A DNA stretch of 64,000 nucleotides from Sulfurimonas sp. (GTDB lineage Bacteria > Campylobacterota > Campylobacteria > Campylobacterales > Sulfurimonadaceae): NCBI RefSeq assembly GCF_026196735.1, contig NZ_JAPHUF010000003.1:30482-94481 (forward strand). The letters are read 5' to 3'. Positions 8,340-16,811 of this stretch are shown in pieces; the first letter of the stretch is position 1, and every line of letters begins with the position of its first letter. Position numbers and translations under genes: made by a program. The notes below the pieces were generated by a model. That model searched no databases. It was not told where the DNA came from and worked only from the letters and a program-made list of their open reading frames with translations.

Positions 8340-9395
8340 TTACATGGTATACATGATTAGTTCTATCGCTTCTAAAAGCTCTTTATTGGTGTTTTTGTTT
8401 GTGTAGGCATAAGCCAGTGCCGCGCCGGCTCCAACACCCTCTTTAGCTTCTCCCTCATCATACTTTTTTAGTATAGGAATTTCTGCATTTGCAAATGAAA
8501 AACTTGTGTGCAAAGCATGTGGAGTGTAGCTAAGAAGTGATAACAGATGTTTTATATCTGAATTTTCATCGTTTGCAACCCAAGATGTAGTAGCAAGTGT
8601 AATATTGTCACTTTTAACTCTCATAAGCACATCTTCTCTCAGGGCATCTGCTACTAGCAGACATGCAGCCATCTGTGTTCCGCCAGCTAAAACTATATGA
8701 AATCTTCGTGAAGCCTCAAGCAAAAAACCTGCACAAAATATAAGCATATTATCGCTCACAATTGATAGTTTTTCAAACCTGCTCATCTCGCTGCTTATTA
8801 GTGAAAGTGCTTTTTCAACTGTTTTGCTTTTTATGTCATCAGGAGAGTTTAAAAAACTGGATGAGAAGTCATTTTTACACTCATAGCCAAGTGCCAAAGC
8901 GGTAGCTGCTGCCGTAGTTGTCCCACTAGGAACACACTCTGCTAGTATAAGGTAATTTCCCTTTAACTCATAGCTTTTTCCTGCCTTCATTCCCTTTTCA
9001 AAGAGACTTTTTGCGTCTATATTCGCCCCTGTTGCAATAGAGTCAGATGGTAAAATTCCAAAACTTTGACATGTAGAGTTTTGAGGAGATTTACTAAGTC
9101 CTAAGTCTAAGATTTCTATGGAGCTAAAAGGAGTTAAGTTATGTACTGCTCTTGTTATGATAGCCGGCGAAGGAACACCGGTTGGAGTCTCTGCAAGTTC
9201 GCTTAAAGAGAAGACTTTTTGATTTGTTATAAACTCTGCGTCAAGTGTTGGAGTGAGGTAGATTTTGCCAGGTATTCCAGCTTGAGTTATACCCTTAATC
9301 TCACAAGTTTTTGTAACAGAAGCTGCAAGTAAAAAGTCCGCTTTTCCTGTTGGGATGGTGTCTGGTTCGTTTGTAAATATGTTATATGTTTTCAA
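8340..9395 (-). CDS. cobT: Nicotinate-nucleotide--dimethylbenzimidazole phosphoribosyltransferase-like protein (TIGR00303 type)
   Basis: 351 aa. The sequence has CobT features: Gly/Thr-rich ECVPSGTTTAAATALALGY (about 153-171), PTGVPSPAIITRAVHN, and VLAGGTQMAACLLVADAL near 235. CobT transfers phosphoribose from nicotinate mononucleotide to the lower-ligand base, giving the alpha-riboside phosphate of cobamides. The divergence from the classical CobT and the long C-terminal part fit the TIGR00303 branch. It is the last gene of the cob run and its start overlaps cobC by 14 bp. Base specificity cannot be read from the sequence. Confidence 0.85.
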   Translation of the reverse strand: MKTYNIFTNEPDTIPTGKADFLLAASVTKTCEIKGITQAGIPGKIYLTPTLDAEFITNQKVFSLSELAETPTGVPSPAIITRAVHNLTPFSSIEILDLGLSKSPQNSTCQSFGILPSDSIATGANIDAKSLFEKGMKAGKSYELKGNYLILAECVPSGTTTAAATALALGYECKNDFSSSFLNSPDDIKSKTVEKALSLISSEMSRFEKLSIVSDNMLIFCAGFLLEASRRFHIVLAGGTQMAACLLVADALREDVLMRVKSDNITLATTSWVANDENSDIKHLLSLLSYTPHALHTSFSFANAEIPILKKYDEGEAKEGVGAGAALAYAYTNKNTNKELLEAIELIMYTM

Positions 9396-9918
9396 TTATA
9401 AAATCTCCATAATCTATTTTAATTTTAAAAGCTTCTTCAAGCGAAATATTTTTTTTAAGAGTAAGAAGAGTTCGTATTACTCCAGCGTGAGTAACAACAA
9501 GAATATGCTCTTTTTTTAGCGATGGCAAATAAGCTGTGAAAAACTTTTTTACTCTTTGTTTATACTCTTCATAAGGTTCGCCGTCAAGCGCTTGTATCCA
9601 TTGCAAAAAGTCTATATACTCTATCTCGCCCTTGGCAATTATTTCATCAAAACTTAGCCCTTCATGCCTTCCCCACGACTTCTCTCTGAGTTTGTCTGTG
9701 TAGATTGCATCATTGACATGTAAGGAGTGTTTTAGAGTCTCTTTTGCGCGAGGCAAATCCGAGCAAAAAACAGCATCAAACTCTTGAGAATCTAGTTTTT
9801 TTGCTAACTCTTTCGCTTGATTCTTTCCATTTTCAGATAGACCTATATTATTGTGCCCGTTATAACAGCCTATGAACTCTTTTTCAACTTCGCTGTGTCG
9901 AACAAGTGTTACTCTCAT
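9382..9918 (-). CDS. cobC: Histidine phosphatase, probable alpha-ribazole phosphatase
   Basis: 178 aa. It opens with TLVRHSEV, a variant of the RHG catalytic motif with Ser in place of Gly. The second-half motif VVTHAGVIRTLL supplies the other catalytic His, and SDLPRAKETL and REKSWGRHEGLSF match the family core. CobC removes the 5'-phosphate from alpha-ribazole phosphate. Placement between cobS (4-bp overlap) and cobT supports this over a generic phosphoglycerate mutase-like role. Confidence 0.87.
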   Translation of the reverse strand: MRVTLVRHSEVEKEFIGCYNGHNNIGLSENGKNQAKELAKKLDSQEFDAVFCSDLPRAKETLKHSLHVNDAIYTDKLREKSWGRHEGLSFDEIIAKGEIEYIDFLQWIQALDGEPYEEYKQRVKKFFTAYLPSLKKEHILVVTHAGVIRTLLTLKKNISLEEAFKIKIDYGDFIIENI

Positions 9919-10658
9919 GCAAGCAGACCAAAGAGAACAACATTTAGCAACAGCAATTCTGTTACCTCAATTGTAAAACCGTAGATATCTCCTGTAAATC
10001 CGCCATATCTCTTTATAAAAAAGTGTTTTATAACAAACAAGACTAACAAAGAACTAACAAGCAGCAAAAAAGCGTTAAATATAAAAGCTATGATAGCGGA
10101 GTAGATTATCGCCCATGTGAGTTGTGATTTTGTAAACTCCTGCTTTGCTAAAGTCGCCATACCGTTTGGATTGATATAAGGGTAAAGATATATTGCTAAA
10201 ACTGCGTTTAGTCTTGAGAGCATCAAGATGGTCGGAAGTAAATAGAGCAACTCTTCATAATCTGTAAGAAATAGAGATACAGATGAGGCTTTGAAAATTA
10301 AAAAAACCACACTTATTATCATACCCATTCCGCCGACATGTGAGTCTTTCATAACCTCTAAGGCTCTATCTTTATGGACATAAAGCCCATCTATCGTGTC
10401 ACTAAATCCATCAAGATGAAGCGCACCCGTTAGCAATACCCAAAGAGTAAAAATAATGATGCACAAGTGAGCTGATGAAATCTGCGGGCTTAAAAATGTA
10501 TAAACAGCCCATAAAATACCGCCGAGGATAAAGCCTACAAGAGGGTAAAACATAACGGCATAACCGTTGATGCCTTTATAGAAATCATGTACTTTAAAAA
10601 AGGGAACAGTTGTCAGCATTGATACTGCAAGCGCAAAACCTTTAAATATATCTTTCAT
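9915..10658 (-). CDS. cobS: Adenosylcobinamide-GDP ribazoletransferase
   Basis: 247 aa integral membrane protein with about six hydrophobic segments. The CobS signature GALHLDGFSDTIDGL (about 78-92) carries the Asp residues of the metal-dependent transferase site. DSHVGGMGMI and the later GGFTGDIYGFTIEVTELL also fit. It joins adenosylcobinamide-GDP to alpha-ribazole (phosphate), the last step of cobalamin assembly, at the inner membrane. It overlaps cobU upstream and cobC downstream by 4 bp each. Confidence 0.95.
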   Translation of the reverse strand: MKDIFKGFALAVSMLTTVPFFKVHDFYKGINGYAVMFYPLVGFILGGILWAVYTFLSPQISSAHLCIIIFTLWVLLTGALHLDGFSDTIDGLYVHKDRALEVMKDSHVGGMGMIISVVFLIFKASSVSLFLTDYEELLYLLPTILMLSRLNAVLAIYLYPYINPNGMATLAKQEFTKSQLTWAIIYSAIIAFIFNAFLLLVSSLLVLFVIKHFFIKRYGGFTGDIYGFTIEVTELLLLNVVLFGLLA

Positions 10659-11158
10659 TTTATTCTCGTTGATATACCTGCAATAGTATGATAGACTTCT
10701 TCACATCTGCTTGCTATAAGTTGAGAGAGTTTTCCGCTGATATCTACAAACTCACGGGAGAGTTTATTATCTGGAATTATTCCCGTTCCGACATCATTTA
10801 AAACAAAAACCACACTTTTATCAAGTTCTAAAACAGCCTCTAGTTCATTTGCCATATCATCAAAACAAAAGCCGTGATAAAGCATATTGTTTATCCACAT
10901 GCTTACACACTCTACTAAAACTGTGCTTTGACATGTAGAAATGCTTTCATAAAGTTTTAAAGGCTCTTCAAGGGTTATAAACCTGTCTTGTCTAGATTTT
11001 TTATGCTCATCAATTCTTATTTGCATACCCTCATCGATAAACTCCGTAGTTGCTAAGTAGATAGGCTTTGTTGTAGAGTTATTGAGTGCATAATTTTGGG
11101 CATTAAAAGACTTCCCGCTTTTGATACCGCCGATAAAAAGAGTTTTTTTTCTTTTCAT
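10655..11158 (-). CDS. cobU: Adenosylcobinamide kinase / adenosylcobinamide-phosphate guanylyltransferase
   Basis: 167 aa. The P-loop GGIKSGKSFNAQNYAL at residues 10-25 and the C-terminal LNDVGTGIIPDNKLSREF are standard CobU/CobP signatures. VECVSMWINNMLY is also typical. The enzyme phosphorylates adenosylcobinamide and then adds GMP, allowing cobinamide salvage. It begins 3 bp after the diguanylate cyclase stop codon, and is followed by cobS with a 4-bp overlap. Confidence 0.95.
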   Translation of the reverse strand: MKRKKTLFIGGIKSGKSFNAQNYALNNSTTKPIYLATTEFIDEGMQIRIDEHKKSRQDRFITLEEPLKLYESISTCQSTVLVECVSMWINNMLYHGFCFDDMANELEAVLELDKSVVFVLNDVGTGIIPDNKLSREFVDISGKLSQLIASRCEEVYHTIAGISTRIK

Positions 11159-11161
11159 GCT

Positions 11162-13090
11162 CTAACACTCTTGAGATACGAGCTGATTTCGTCCGGCATC
11201 TTTAGCACGATAAAGCAGTTCATCAACACGCTGAAGTATTGCGTCTTCATCCATAATGCATGGAGCAGTCATATTTAAAAGTCCCAATGAAATCGTTACT
11301 ACATCTGAACACTCACTGTCTTTATGTTCTATTTGAAGATCCTCTACTGCTTTGATTAGTATCGAAGAAAAAGCAATCGCTTCTTCATTGTTTTTCATAT
11401 CCGAGTAAATAACCATAAACTCTTCTCCCCCAACTCTAAAGAGGTAGTCACTAGGGCGCTGAAGCTTCTCAGAGATTTGTGAAACAACTTTTTGTAAGAC
11501 TTCATCACCTTTTATATGTCCATATGTGTCATTATATTTTTTAAAGTAGTCTATATCAATCATAGCGATACATAGCATACTCTCTTGTCGTTTTGCACGC
11601 TTGATTTCTTTGGTAAATATTTGGTTGAAAAAACGGCGGTTGTAAGCACCGGTCAATTCATCTTTTATAGATATCTCTTCGATTCGTTTTTGATCGGTTA
11701 TATTTTCTCTAATCGCCGTAAAACCTGCAATCTCATCGTTTTTTATTATTGGCGCTACATGATTTTTGACCCAATATACATCCCCGTTTTTGCCAATATT
11801 TTTCATTTCGCCTGTCCAGCTTTCGCCTTTTAAAATACTATCCCACATCTCTTTATAGAGGGTTACCGGGGTATCAGGGCTTTTTAAAATACGGTGATTT
11901 ACTCCTATGAGCTCATCTTTAGAGTAGCCTGTTAGTTTACTAAATGCACTACTGACATCAGTAATATTTCCATCCAAATCAGTACTTGACATATAAACAT
12001 ATTTGTCAATAATATCTAGCTGCGTCTCTAAGTCATCTTTGAATACATTCAACTCTTCATGCAATCTTATCGGATAGCGCGAAAGAGCCATTGAAATAGG
12101 TAAAGATATGATTAATATTATTACACCCATAACTATAAGATAATCTATTATATTTTTAGTATATTCCAAAATCTTTTCTGTTTTTTCTTCAAGGACAATC
12201 TTTAAACCTTCCCCATTTTTAATAATGCTAGATATATCAAAAGTGAAGTGTTCTTTTTTGTACAACAGATTTAAAATAAAATTATCATTATGAGTCTTTG
12301 TTGTATATCTGATATTTTTCGTATTTTCAAGATATCGCGTCCACTCATATTTTTCGTGGTTTTTAAAATTGCTGGTAAGAATATGAGAGTCTTTGTCTAT
12401 GATGGCTACATTGAAAAGTTCTGACTCTATAATTTCATTTAAAATATCTTCCATAAAAATATTTATTATCAAAATACCTTTAAATTCATTGTTAACATAA
12501 AATGGCTTAGCAACGCGCATAGTTGGGATGATTGGCTTTACTATCTTTCCATATTCCTCATTTAAATCTATCTTTGAAAACCAAATTTCATTTTTGCCAA
12601 TTTTTTTGATCTCTTCAAAATAGTACCTGTCTGACTTGTTTTGCAGAGATTTTTTACCTACTGAGTATGGTGAATAACCAATAGCTTCTCTCTCAACTCT
12701 GACAGCCTCATGCCCATGCTTATCAATAAATCTAAATTGCATAATATTAGGATCTGCATAAGCTATAGTCATCATTATTTCTGCGATGTGACTTTTTTCA
12801 TGCTTATTTTCTTTTGTATCGTTTTGTAAAAAAGTCTCAAATTCTGAAATTCTAGAGACAGCCGTAATATAATTTTCAAAATTACTAGTTTGTGTATATA
12901 TATAGTTTTGTTTGTAGGCAAGAATATTTTTTGCTGAGGTGTCAAACTCTTTATGTATTGCATTTAGTTGGTAATTGACGCCTACAAACCCTGAGATAAT
13001 AGAAATAATTAAACCAATAGAAATAAATAATATTACAAGAACAAGACGGTAGTGATACTTACTGTCTTTGAAAATCAGTTTATTTAGCAA
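11162..13090 (-). CDS. Membrane diguanylate cyclase with extracytoplasmic sensor, PAS and GGDEF domains
   Basis: 642 aa. TM1 is at about residues 13-35, then a periplasmic double-Cache-like sensor (about 36-300), TM2 (about 315-335), a PAS domain with PAC (GNITDVSSAFSKLTGYS to AIRENITDQKRIEE, about 370-465), and a C-terminal GGDEF domain. The active site is GGEEF, and an RPSD inhibitory I-site lies five residues before it, so the enzyme should be active and product-inhibited. It makes cyclic di-GMP from GTP in response to an unknown external ligand. It is placed tightly ahead of cobU, which is unusual. The gap to cobQ is 62 bp and holds an AT-rich stretch that could carry a promoter. Confidence 0.93.
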   Translation of the reverse strand: MLNKLIFKDSKYHYRLVLVILFISIGLIISIISGFVGVNYQLNAIHKEFDTSAKNILAYKQNYIYTQTSNFENYITAVSRISEFETFLQNDTKENKHEKSHIAEIMMTIAYADPNIMQFRFIDKHGHEAVRVEREAIGYSPYSVGKKSLQNKSDRYYFEEIKKIGKNEIWFSKIDLNEEYGKIVKPIIPTMRVAKPFYVNNEFKGILIINIFMEDILNEIIESELFNVAIIDKDSHILTSNFKNHEKYEWTRYLENTKNIRYTTKTHNDNFILNLLYKKEHFTFDISSIIKNGEGLKIVLEEKTEKILEYTKNIIDYLIVMGVIILIISLPISMALSRYPIRLHEELNVFKDDLETQLDIIDKYVYMSSTDLDGNITDVSSAFSKLTGYSKDELIGVNHRILKSPDTPVTLYKEMWDSILKGESWTGEMKNIGKNGDVYWVKNHVAPIIKNDEIAGFTAIRENITDQKRIEEISIKDELTGAYNRRFFNQIFTKEIKRAKRQESMLCIAMIDIDYFKKYNDTYGHIKGDEVLQKVVSQISEKLQRPSDYLFRVGGEEFMVIYSDMKNNEEAIAFSSILIKAVEDLQIEHKDSECSDVVTISLGLLNMTAPCIMDEDAILQRVDELLYRAKDAGRNQLVSQEC

Positions 13091-13152
13091 ATCTGCCCCT
13101 TGAATATTAAAAAATATTTATATTATATATAAATAAGTTTAATTCTAAAATA

Positions 13153-14538
13153 TTACTCATGCAACTTTTTTTCTATAAAATCCATATCTATATGTTTGCT
13201 CACATGCTTGGCGAAGTTTTTGATGGCTTTTGCTTTGTACTTTTTGAAGTTGTAACCCTTGTATTTTGGGTTAATTTTTGAGAAAAGATGATGACGAATC
13301 TCGTCTGAATCAAAAAGCCCGTGAACAAATGTCCCGTAGAAATTTTTTCTTTTTTTAGACCTTTTTTCAGCAAATTCGTTGTGTATTTCGTAGCCATCGA
13401 CCATATGACCAAAAAGATTGTAAGTACCTTTTTGAACTATTTTCTCTTTAGCAAAGATTACTTCACCTTTTATGCGTCCAAAACCTGCTATTTCTTTTTG
13501 TTCAGACTCAATTTCCAAAGGGTCAAGAATCATCTCAAACATCATCTCATAACCGCCACAAATTGCTACTATTTTTTGCTCTTTTGAACTAAGTTTTTCT
13601 TCAAAACCTCTCTCTCTTAACCATGCCAAATCATCTACGACCCTTTTGCTTCCGGGTAAAACCACCAAATCACATGTTGACATGTCACTTGCGTTTGAGA
13701 TGAAAGACAGCTCAACTTCTTCGTCTACAACAAGAGGCTCAAAATCTGTAAAGTTACTGATGTGTGGAAGTTTAATAACTCCAACTTTTATTAGAGCATT
13801 TGTTGTGTTTTGGATATAGTTCATCATAGAAGCACTATCTTCAAAACCAAGGTTAAAAGGCTTAAATGGCACAACGCCTAAAACATTTATGCCAAATCTC
13901 TCTTCTATGATCTGCACGCCTTCATCAAAAAGTGACATGTCACCTTGAAACTTGTTGACAATGACACCTATGACATTTTCTCTTAACTTGGGCGGAAGTA
14001 GTCTGTAAACACCGTAAATGGAAGCAAAAACACCGCCTCTTTGTATATCTGCAACTAAGATGATTTTTGTGTTAAACTCATCTGCAATGTAAATGTTTGA
14101 GAGGTCTTTGTGCATCAAGTTAAGTTCAACAGGACTTCCGGCTCCCTCTGCAACCACACATTCATATTCATTGCGAAGTTTTTTAAAGGCTTTTTTAACA
14201 TGTGGTTTTAAAGTGTCAATATCACGATAATATTCAAGCACATCTTTGTTGCCTACGCTTTTGCCGTTGAGAATCATATGCGCTTGTGAATTTCCGCCTG
14301 ACTTTAAAAGAATAGGGTTCATATCTGTAGTTGTCTTTAGACCAATTGCTTCTGCGGCAAAGTGTTGAGGTATAGCTATCTCCCCGCCACTGTCAGCTAC
14401 TTGAGAATTGTTAGATACATTTTGAGCTTTAAATGGCGCCACTTTTATGCCACGCTGATGCAAAAGATAAGTTATTGCAAAAGAAAGTGTTGATTTTCCA
14501 GCGTCAGAGCTTGTTCCGAAAATGCTAAGTGAGTTCAT
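13153..14538 (-). CDS. cobQ: Cobyric acid synthase
   Basis: 461 aa, slightly short for CobQ. The N-terminal synthetase domain has the P-loop-like GTSSDAGKSTLSFAI and KAQNVSNNSQVADSGGEIA. Then come LLKSGGNSQAHMILNG and VVAEGAGSPVELNL. The C-terminal glutaminase-type domain has the Cys in VAICGGYEMM and the His in GTFVHGLFDSDEIRHHLF. CobQ amidates four side chains of adenosylcobyric acid using glutamine and ATP, in the cytoplasm. It stands between the Fic/RhuM islet upstream and the GGDEF-cobUSCT run downstream. Confidence 0.94.
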   Translation of the reverse strand: MNSLSIFGTSSDAGKSTLSFAITYLLHQRGIKVAPFKAQNVSNNSQVADSGGEIAIPQHFAAEAIGLKTTTDMNPILLKSGGNSQAHMILNGKSVGNKDVLEYYRDIDTLKPHVKKAFKKLRNEYECVVAEGAGSPVELNLMHKDLSNIYIADEFNTKIILVADIQRGGVFASIYGVYRLLPPKLRENVIGVIVNKFQGDMSLFDEGVQIIEERFGINVLGVVPFKPFNLGFEDSASMMNYIQNTTNALIKVGVIKLPHISNFTDFEPLVVDEEVELSFISNASDMSTCDLVVLPGSKRVVDDLAWLRERGFEEKLSSKEQKIVAICGGYEMMFEMILDPLEIESEQKEIAGFGRIKGEVIFAKEKIVQKGTYNLFGHMVDGYEIHNEFAEKRSKKRKNFYGTFVHGLFDSDEIRHHLFSKINPKYKGYNFKKYKAKAIKNFAKHVSKHIDMDFIEKKLHE

Positions 14539-14557
14539 TTGTTTTTGTTGCCTTTTT

Positions 14558-14650
14558 AGCTATGTTAAATTTTTTTAGTTTTTTTAACATATCACTAAAG
14601 CTATGTTAAGATTTTATAATTTTTTTAACATAGCTTTTTTCTATGTTAAA
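14558..14650. repeat. Array of CTATGTTAA inverted and direct repeats between fic and cobQ
   Basis: Five copies of the same AT-rich word in alternating orientation: CTATGTTAA at 14560-14568, TTAACATA at 14584-14591, AGCTATGTTAA at 14599-14609, TTAACATAGCT at 14625-14635 (a perfect 11-bp inverted partner of the previous one), and CTATGTTAA at 14641-14649. A further AACATAGC lies inside the fic 3' end. The array is downstream of fic and directly upstream of cobQ. It could be a double terminator, a repressor-binding array, or both. Confidence 0.7.
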
Positions 14651-15718
14651 CTATATGCCTTTTTGTAACATAGCAAATAGTTGAGAGTTAATAAAATATT
14701 TACTATTTTTTATTTGAATGCTTTTCATTATTTCAAGATGCTCTAATTCTTTTAAATATTTTGATGCTGTTTGCCTAGTAATACCCAATTTATCAACCAA
14801 AAAATCAATTTTTGTGTAGGGATGCATAAATAAGATTTCTATCAAATCTTTACTATAAATTTTAGGTAGTTTCTCTTTTACCTCATCTGTTGTTTTTTCC
14901 ATAAGGTTGTTTATACCTTCCACCAAGTTTATAGTCTCAATTGAAGTCTGCTCAACTCCATCAAGCATATATAAAATCCATTCTTCTAAAGCATCTTTAG
15001 TTCTAACTTCTTGAAGCAGTCTGTAATAATCATTTTTGTTTTTAATAATGTAACGACTTAAGTACAAGATGGGAATATCTAATAAACCTTTTAAGATGAG
15101 ATACAAGATATTTATAATCCTGCCAGTTCTCCCATTTCCATCATAAAAAGGGTGGATACTTTCAAACTGATAGTGAATAATCGCCATATTCACAAGCGGG
15201 TCATTGTCATTTGGCTCGTTAATAAACTTTTCAAGATTGTCTAAAAGATTTTGAATAGTTTCATAATTTTGCGGTGGAGTAAAGACTACTTCTCCGGTCT
15301 GTGCATTTTTAAGATTTGTACCACTTTGACATCTAACACCAGCACCATTTTGCTCTAGTTCTTCCTGAATTTTTACTATGTATTTTTTTAGAAGGAGGTG
15401 ATTCTCTTTAACTAAGTCAAACCCCTTTAAAAGAGCAAAAGAGTAATTTTGCACCTCTTTAGCTTCATTAGTTATATTCGAAATGTCAATACTTGCACGG
15501 TAAAGCTCATCATGAGTAGTGATAATATTTTCAATCTCACTACTGTCTTTAGCCTCTTGCAAAACCAAAGAGTTTATCAAAATAGCTTGGTTAGGAATAA
15601 TTTTGGCAACACCGTTTAGCTTCGCCAAAGCCCTATTTGCAGAGATGGTTTTTTTTAAGACTTTTATTGTTTCTATGGTTTGCGGTATGGGTAAGTTTTT
15701 TGGGATAAACTCTGTCAT
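14651..15718 (-). CDS. Fic family AMP-transferase with C-terminal winged-helix domain
   Basis: 355 aa. N-terminal helices include SSEIENI (about 77-83), matching the inhibitory (S/T)xxxE(G/N) helix. The catalytic loop is HPFYDGNGRTGR (about 190-201), complete for AMP transfer. The C-terminal 70 residues (YTKIDFLVDKLGITRQTASKYLKELEHLEIM) form a winged helix-turn-helix, typical of class II Fic proteins that bind their own promoters. It overlaps the RhuM-HNH gene by 4 bp, consistent with the known RhuM-Fic association. The target protein is unknown. Confidence 0.92.
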   Translation of the reverse strand: MTEFIPKNLPIPQTIETIKVLKKTISANRALAKLNGVAKIIPNQAILINSLVLQEAKDSSEIENIITTHDELYRASIDISNITNEAKEVQNYSFALLKGFDLVKENHLLLKKYIVKIQEELEQNGAGVRCQSGTNLKNAQTGEVVFTPPQNYETIQNLLDNLEKFINEPNDNDPLVNMAIIHYQFESIHPFYDGNGRTGRIINILYLILKGLLDIPILYLSRYIIKNKNDYYRLLQEVRTKDALEEWILYMLDGVEQTSIETINLVEGINNLMEKTTDEVKEKLPKIYSKDLIEILFMHPYTKIDFLVDKLGITRQTASKYLKELEHLEIMKSIQIKNSKYFINSQLFAMLQKGI

Positions 15719-16713
15719 AATAGTTTTAGCTCCTCTGAGATATCTTTTATTAATTTACTAAGTGGTCGCTTGTTTATGTCATTATCGTTAACATAACCAC
15801 ATGTTACGAGTCTAAGTAAGTCTTCACGATTTTTAAAAAGTGTTCCTTCGTATTTTTGCATCAGCTCATCGAGGTAACTATCGTTGTAGATTTCTCTTTT
15901 TTGAAGTAATTCAGCGATTATATCTTTATGCTCATCATATAGATTTTTTAAGTTAAATACTTCTATATGTTTTTCTACTTTTTCTTTATTATTTATAGCT
16001 TCAATATCAAATATTACCCTTTTAGAATCTAAAAAATCTATTTTTTCATTTTTTGTTATTGATTTTATACCCTTATATTTAAACTTTGCACTATCATTAA
16101 AACTTTCAGTGTATGGGTAAAAGATATTTTCTTTTTTTGATGATTTTCTCTGGTTACATGTAGAGCAACTAGGAACTAAGTTATATAAGCTAACTGCAAG
16201 ATATGGATAATCTTTTTTGTCAAAAAAATGGTCAATACTTTGGTAAATTCTTCTCTCGCTTGTACGAATAGAACGAACACGCTCAAGTAGCTCTTTGAAG
16301 TAGTCTTTACCAAAGTATTGACCATTTTTAAGTCTATCATCATCCATGGCAAAACCTTTAATGATAAACTCTTTTAAGGTGTTTGTTGCCCAGATACGAA
16401 ACTGTGTGGCTTCTTTAGAGTTGATTCTGTAGCCTACGGCTATAATCATGTCAAGATTATAATATATTATCTCTCTTTGTACTTCTCTATTACCTTCCTT
16501 TTGAACATGTGCAATATTTGCACATGTTGAATTATCAAGCTCCTCATCAGATAGAATATTTTTAATATGTTTTGTAACAACCGTTCTGTCAACACCAAAA
16601 AGGGTAGCTAATTGCTTTTGTGATAACCAGAATGTTTCATCTTTATAAATTATGTCAACATTTATATTTGTTAGAGGTGTTTTATAAAAGATTATTTTAT
16701 TTCTCTTTATCAT
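15715..16713 (-). CDS. RhuM (N-terminal half) fused to an HNH endonuclease-like C-terminal half
   Basis: 332 aa. Residues 1-158 are RhuM-like: NVDIIYKDETFWLSQKQLATLFGV, then ATQFRIWATNTLKEFIIKGFAMDDDRLK, then LLERVRSIRTSERRIYQ. From residue 159 the sequence becomes an HNH-nuclease family: SIDHFFDKKDYPYLA, LYNLVPSCSTCNQRKS (His162, Asn178, Cys183/Cys186, Asn187), and the C-terminal EGTLFKNREDLLRLV plus NKRPLSKLIKDI. The CxxC pair that family members normally carry before the DH motif is absent, so zinc binding may be impaired. The intact RhuM at 22685-23683 continues quite differently after the same joint. The gene is first of a pair with fic. It is either a recombination product or a real fusion. 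Confidence 0.83.
   Translation of the reverse strand: MIKRNKIIFYKTPLTNINVDIIYKDETFWLSQKQLATLFGVDRTVVTKHIKNILSDEELDNSTCANIAHVQKEGNREVQREIIYYNLDMIIAVGYRINSKEATQFRIWATNTLKEFIIKGFAMDDDRLKNGQYFGKDYFKELLERVRSIRTSERRIYQSIDHFFDKKDYPYLAVSLYNLVPSCSTCNQRKSSKKENIFYPYTESFNDSAKFKYKGIKSITKNEKIDFLDSKRVIFDIEAINNKEKVEKHIEVFNLKNLYDEHKDIIAELLQKREIYNDSYLDELMQKYEGTLFKNREDLLRLVTCGYVNDNDINKRPLSKLIKDISEELKLL
16224..16329. repeat. Perfect 24-bp inverted repeat spanning the RhuM/HNH joint
   Basis: Bases 16224-16247 (core TGGTCAATACTTTGGTAAA) are the exact reverse complement of 16306-16329 (core TTTACCAAAGTATTGACCA), with a 58-bp spacer. The promoter-proximal arm encodes KNGQYFGK of RhuM, and the distal arm encodes YQSIDHFF, which is where the protein changes from RhuM to HNH. 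If the spacer inverted, the frame would hit TAG after seven codons. Confidence 0.9.
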
Positions 16714-16811
16714 GTTGATTTTCCTAATTATTCTTTTATTTTTCCGATTTTAGCAAAAAGAAGTTGTATATTTTGCTGAAAAATCTATGATCTCATTTGC
16801 ACTGCGCTTCA

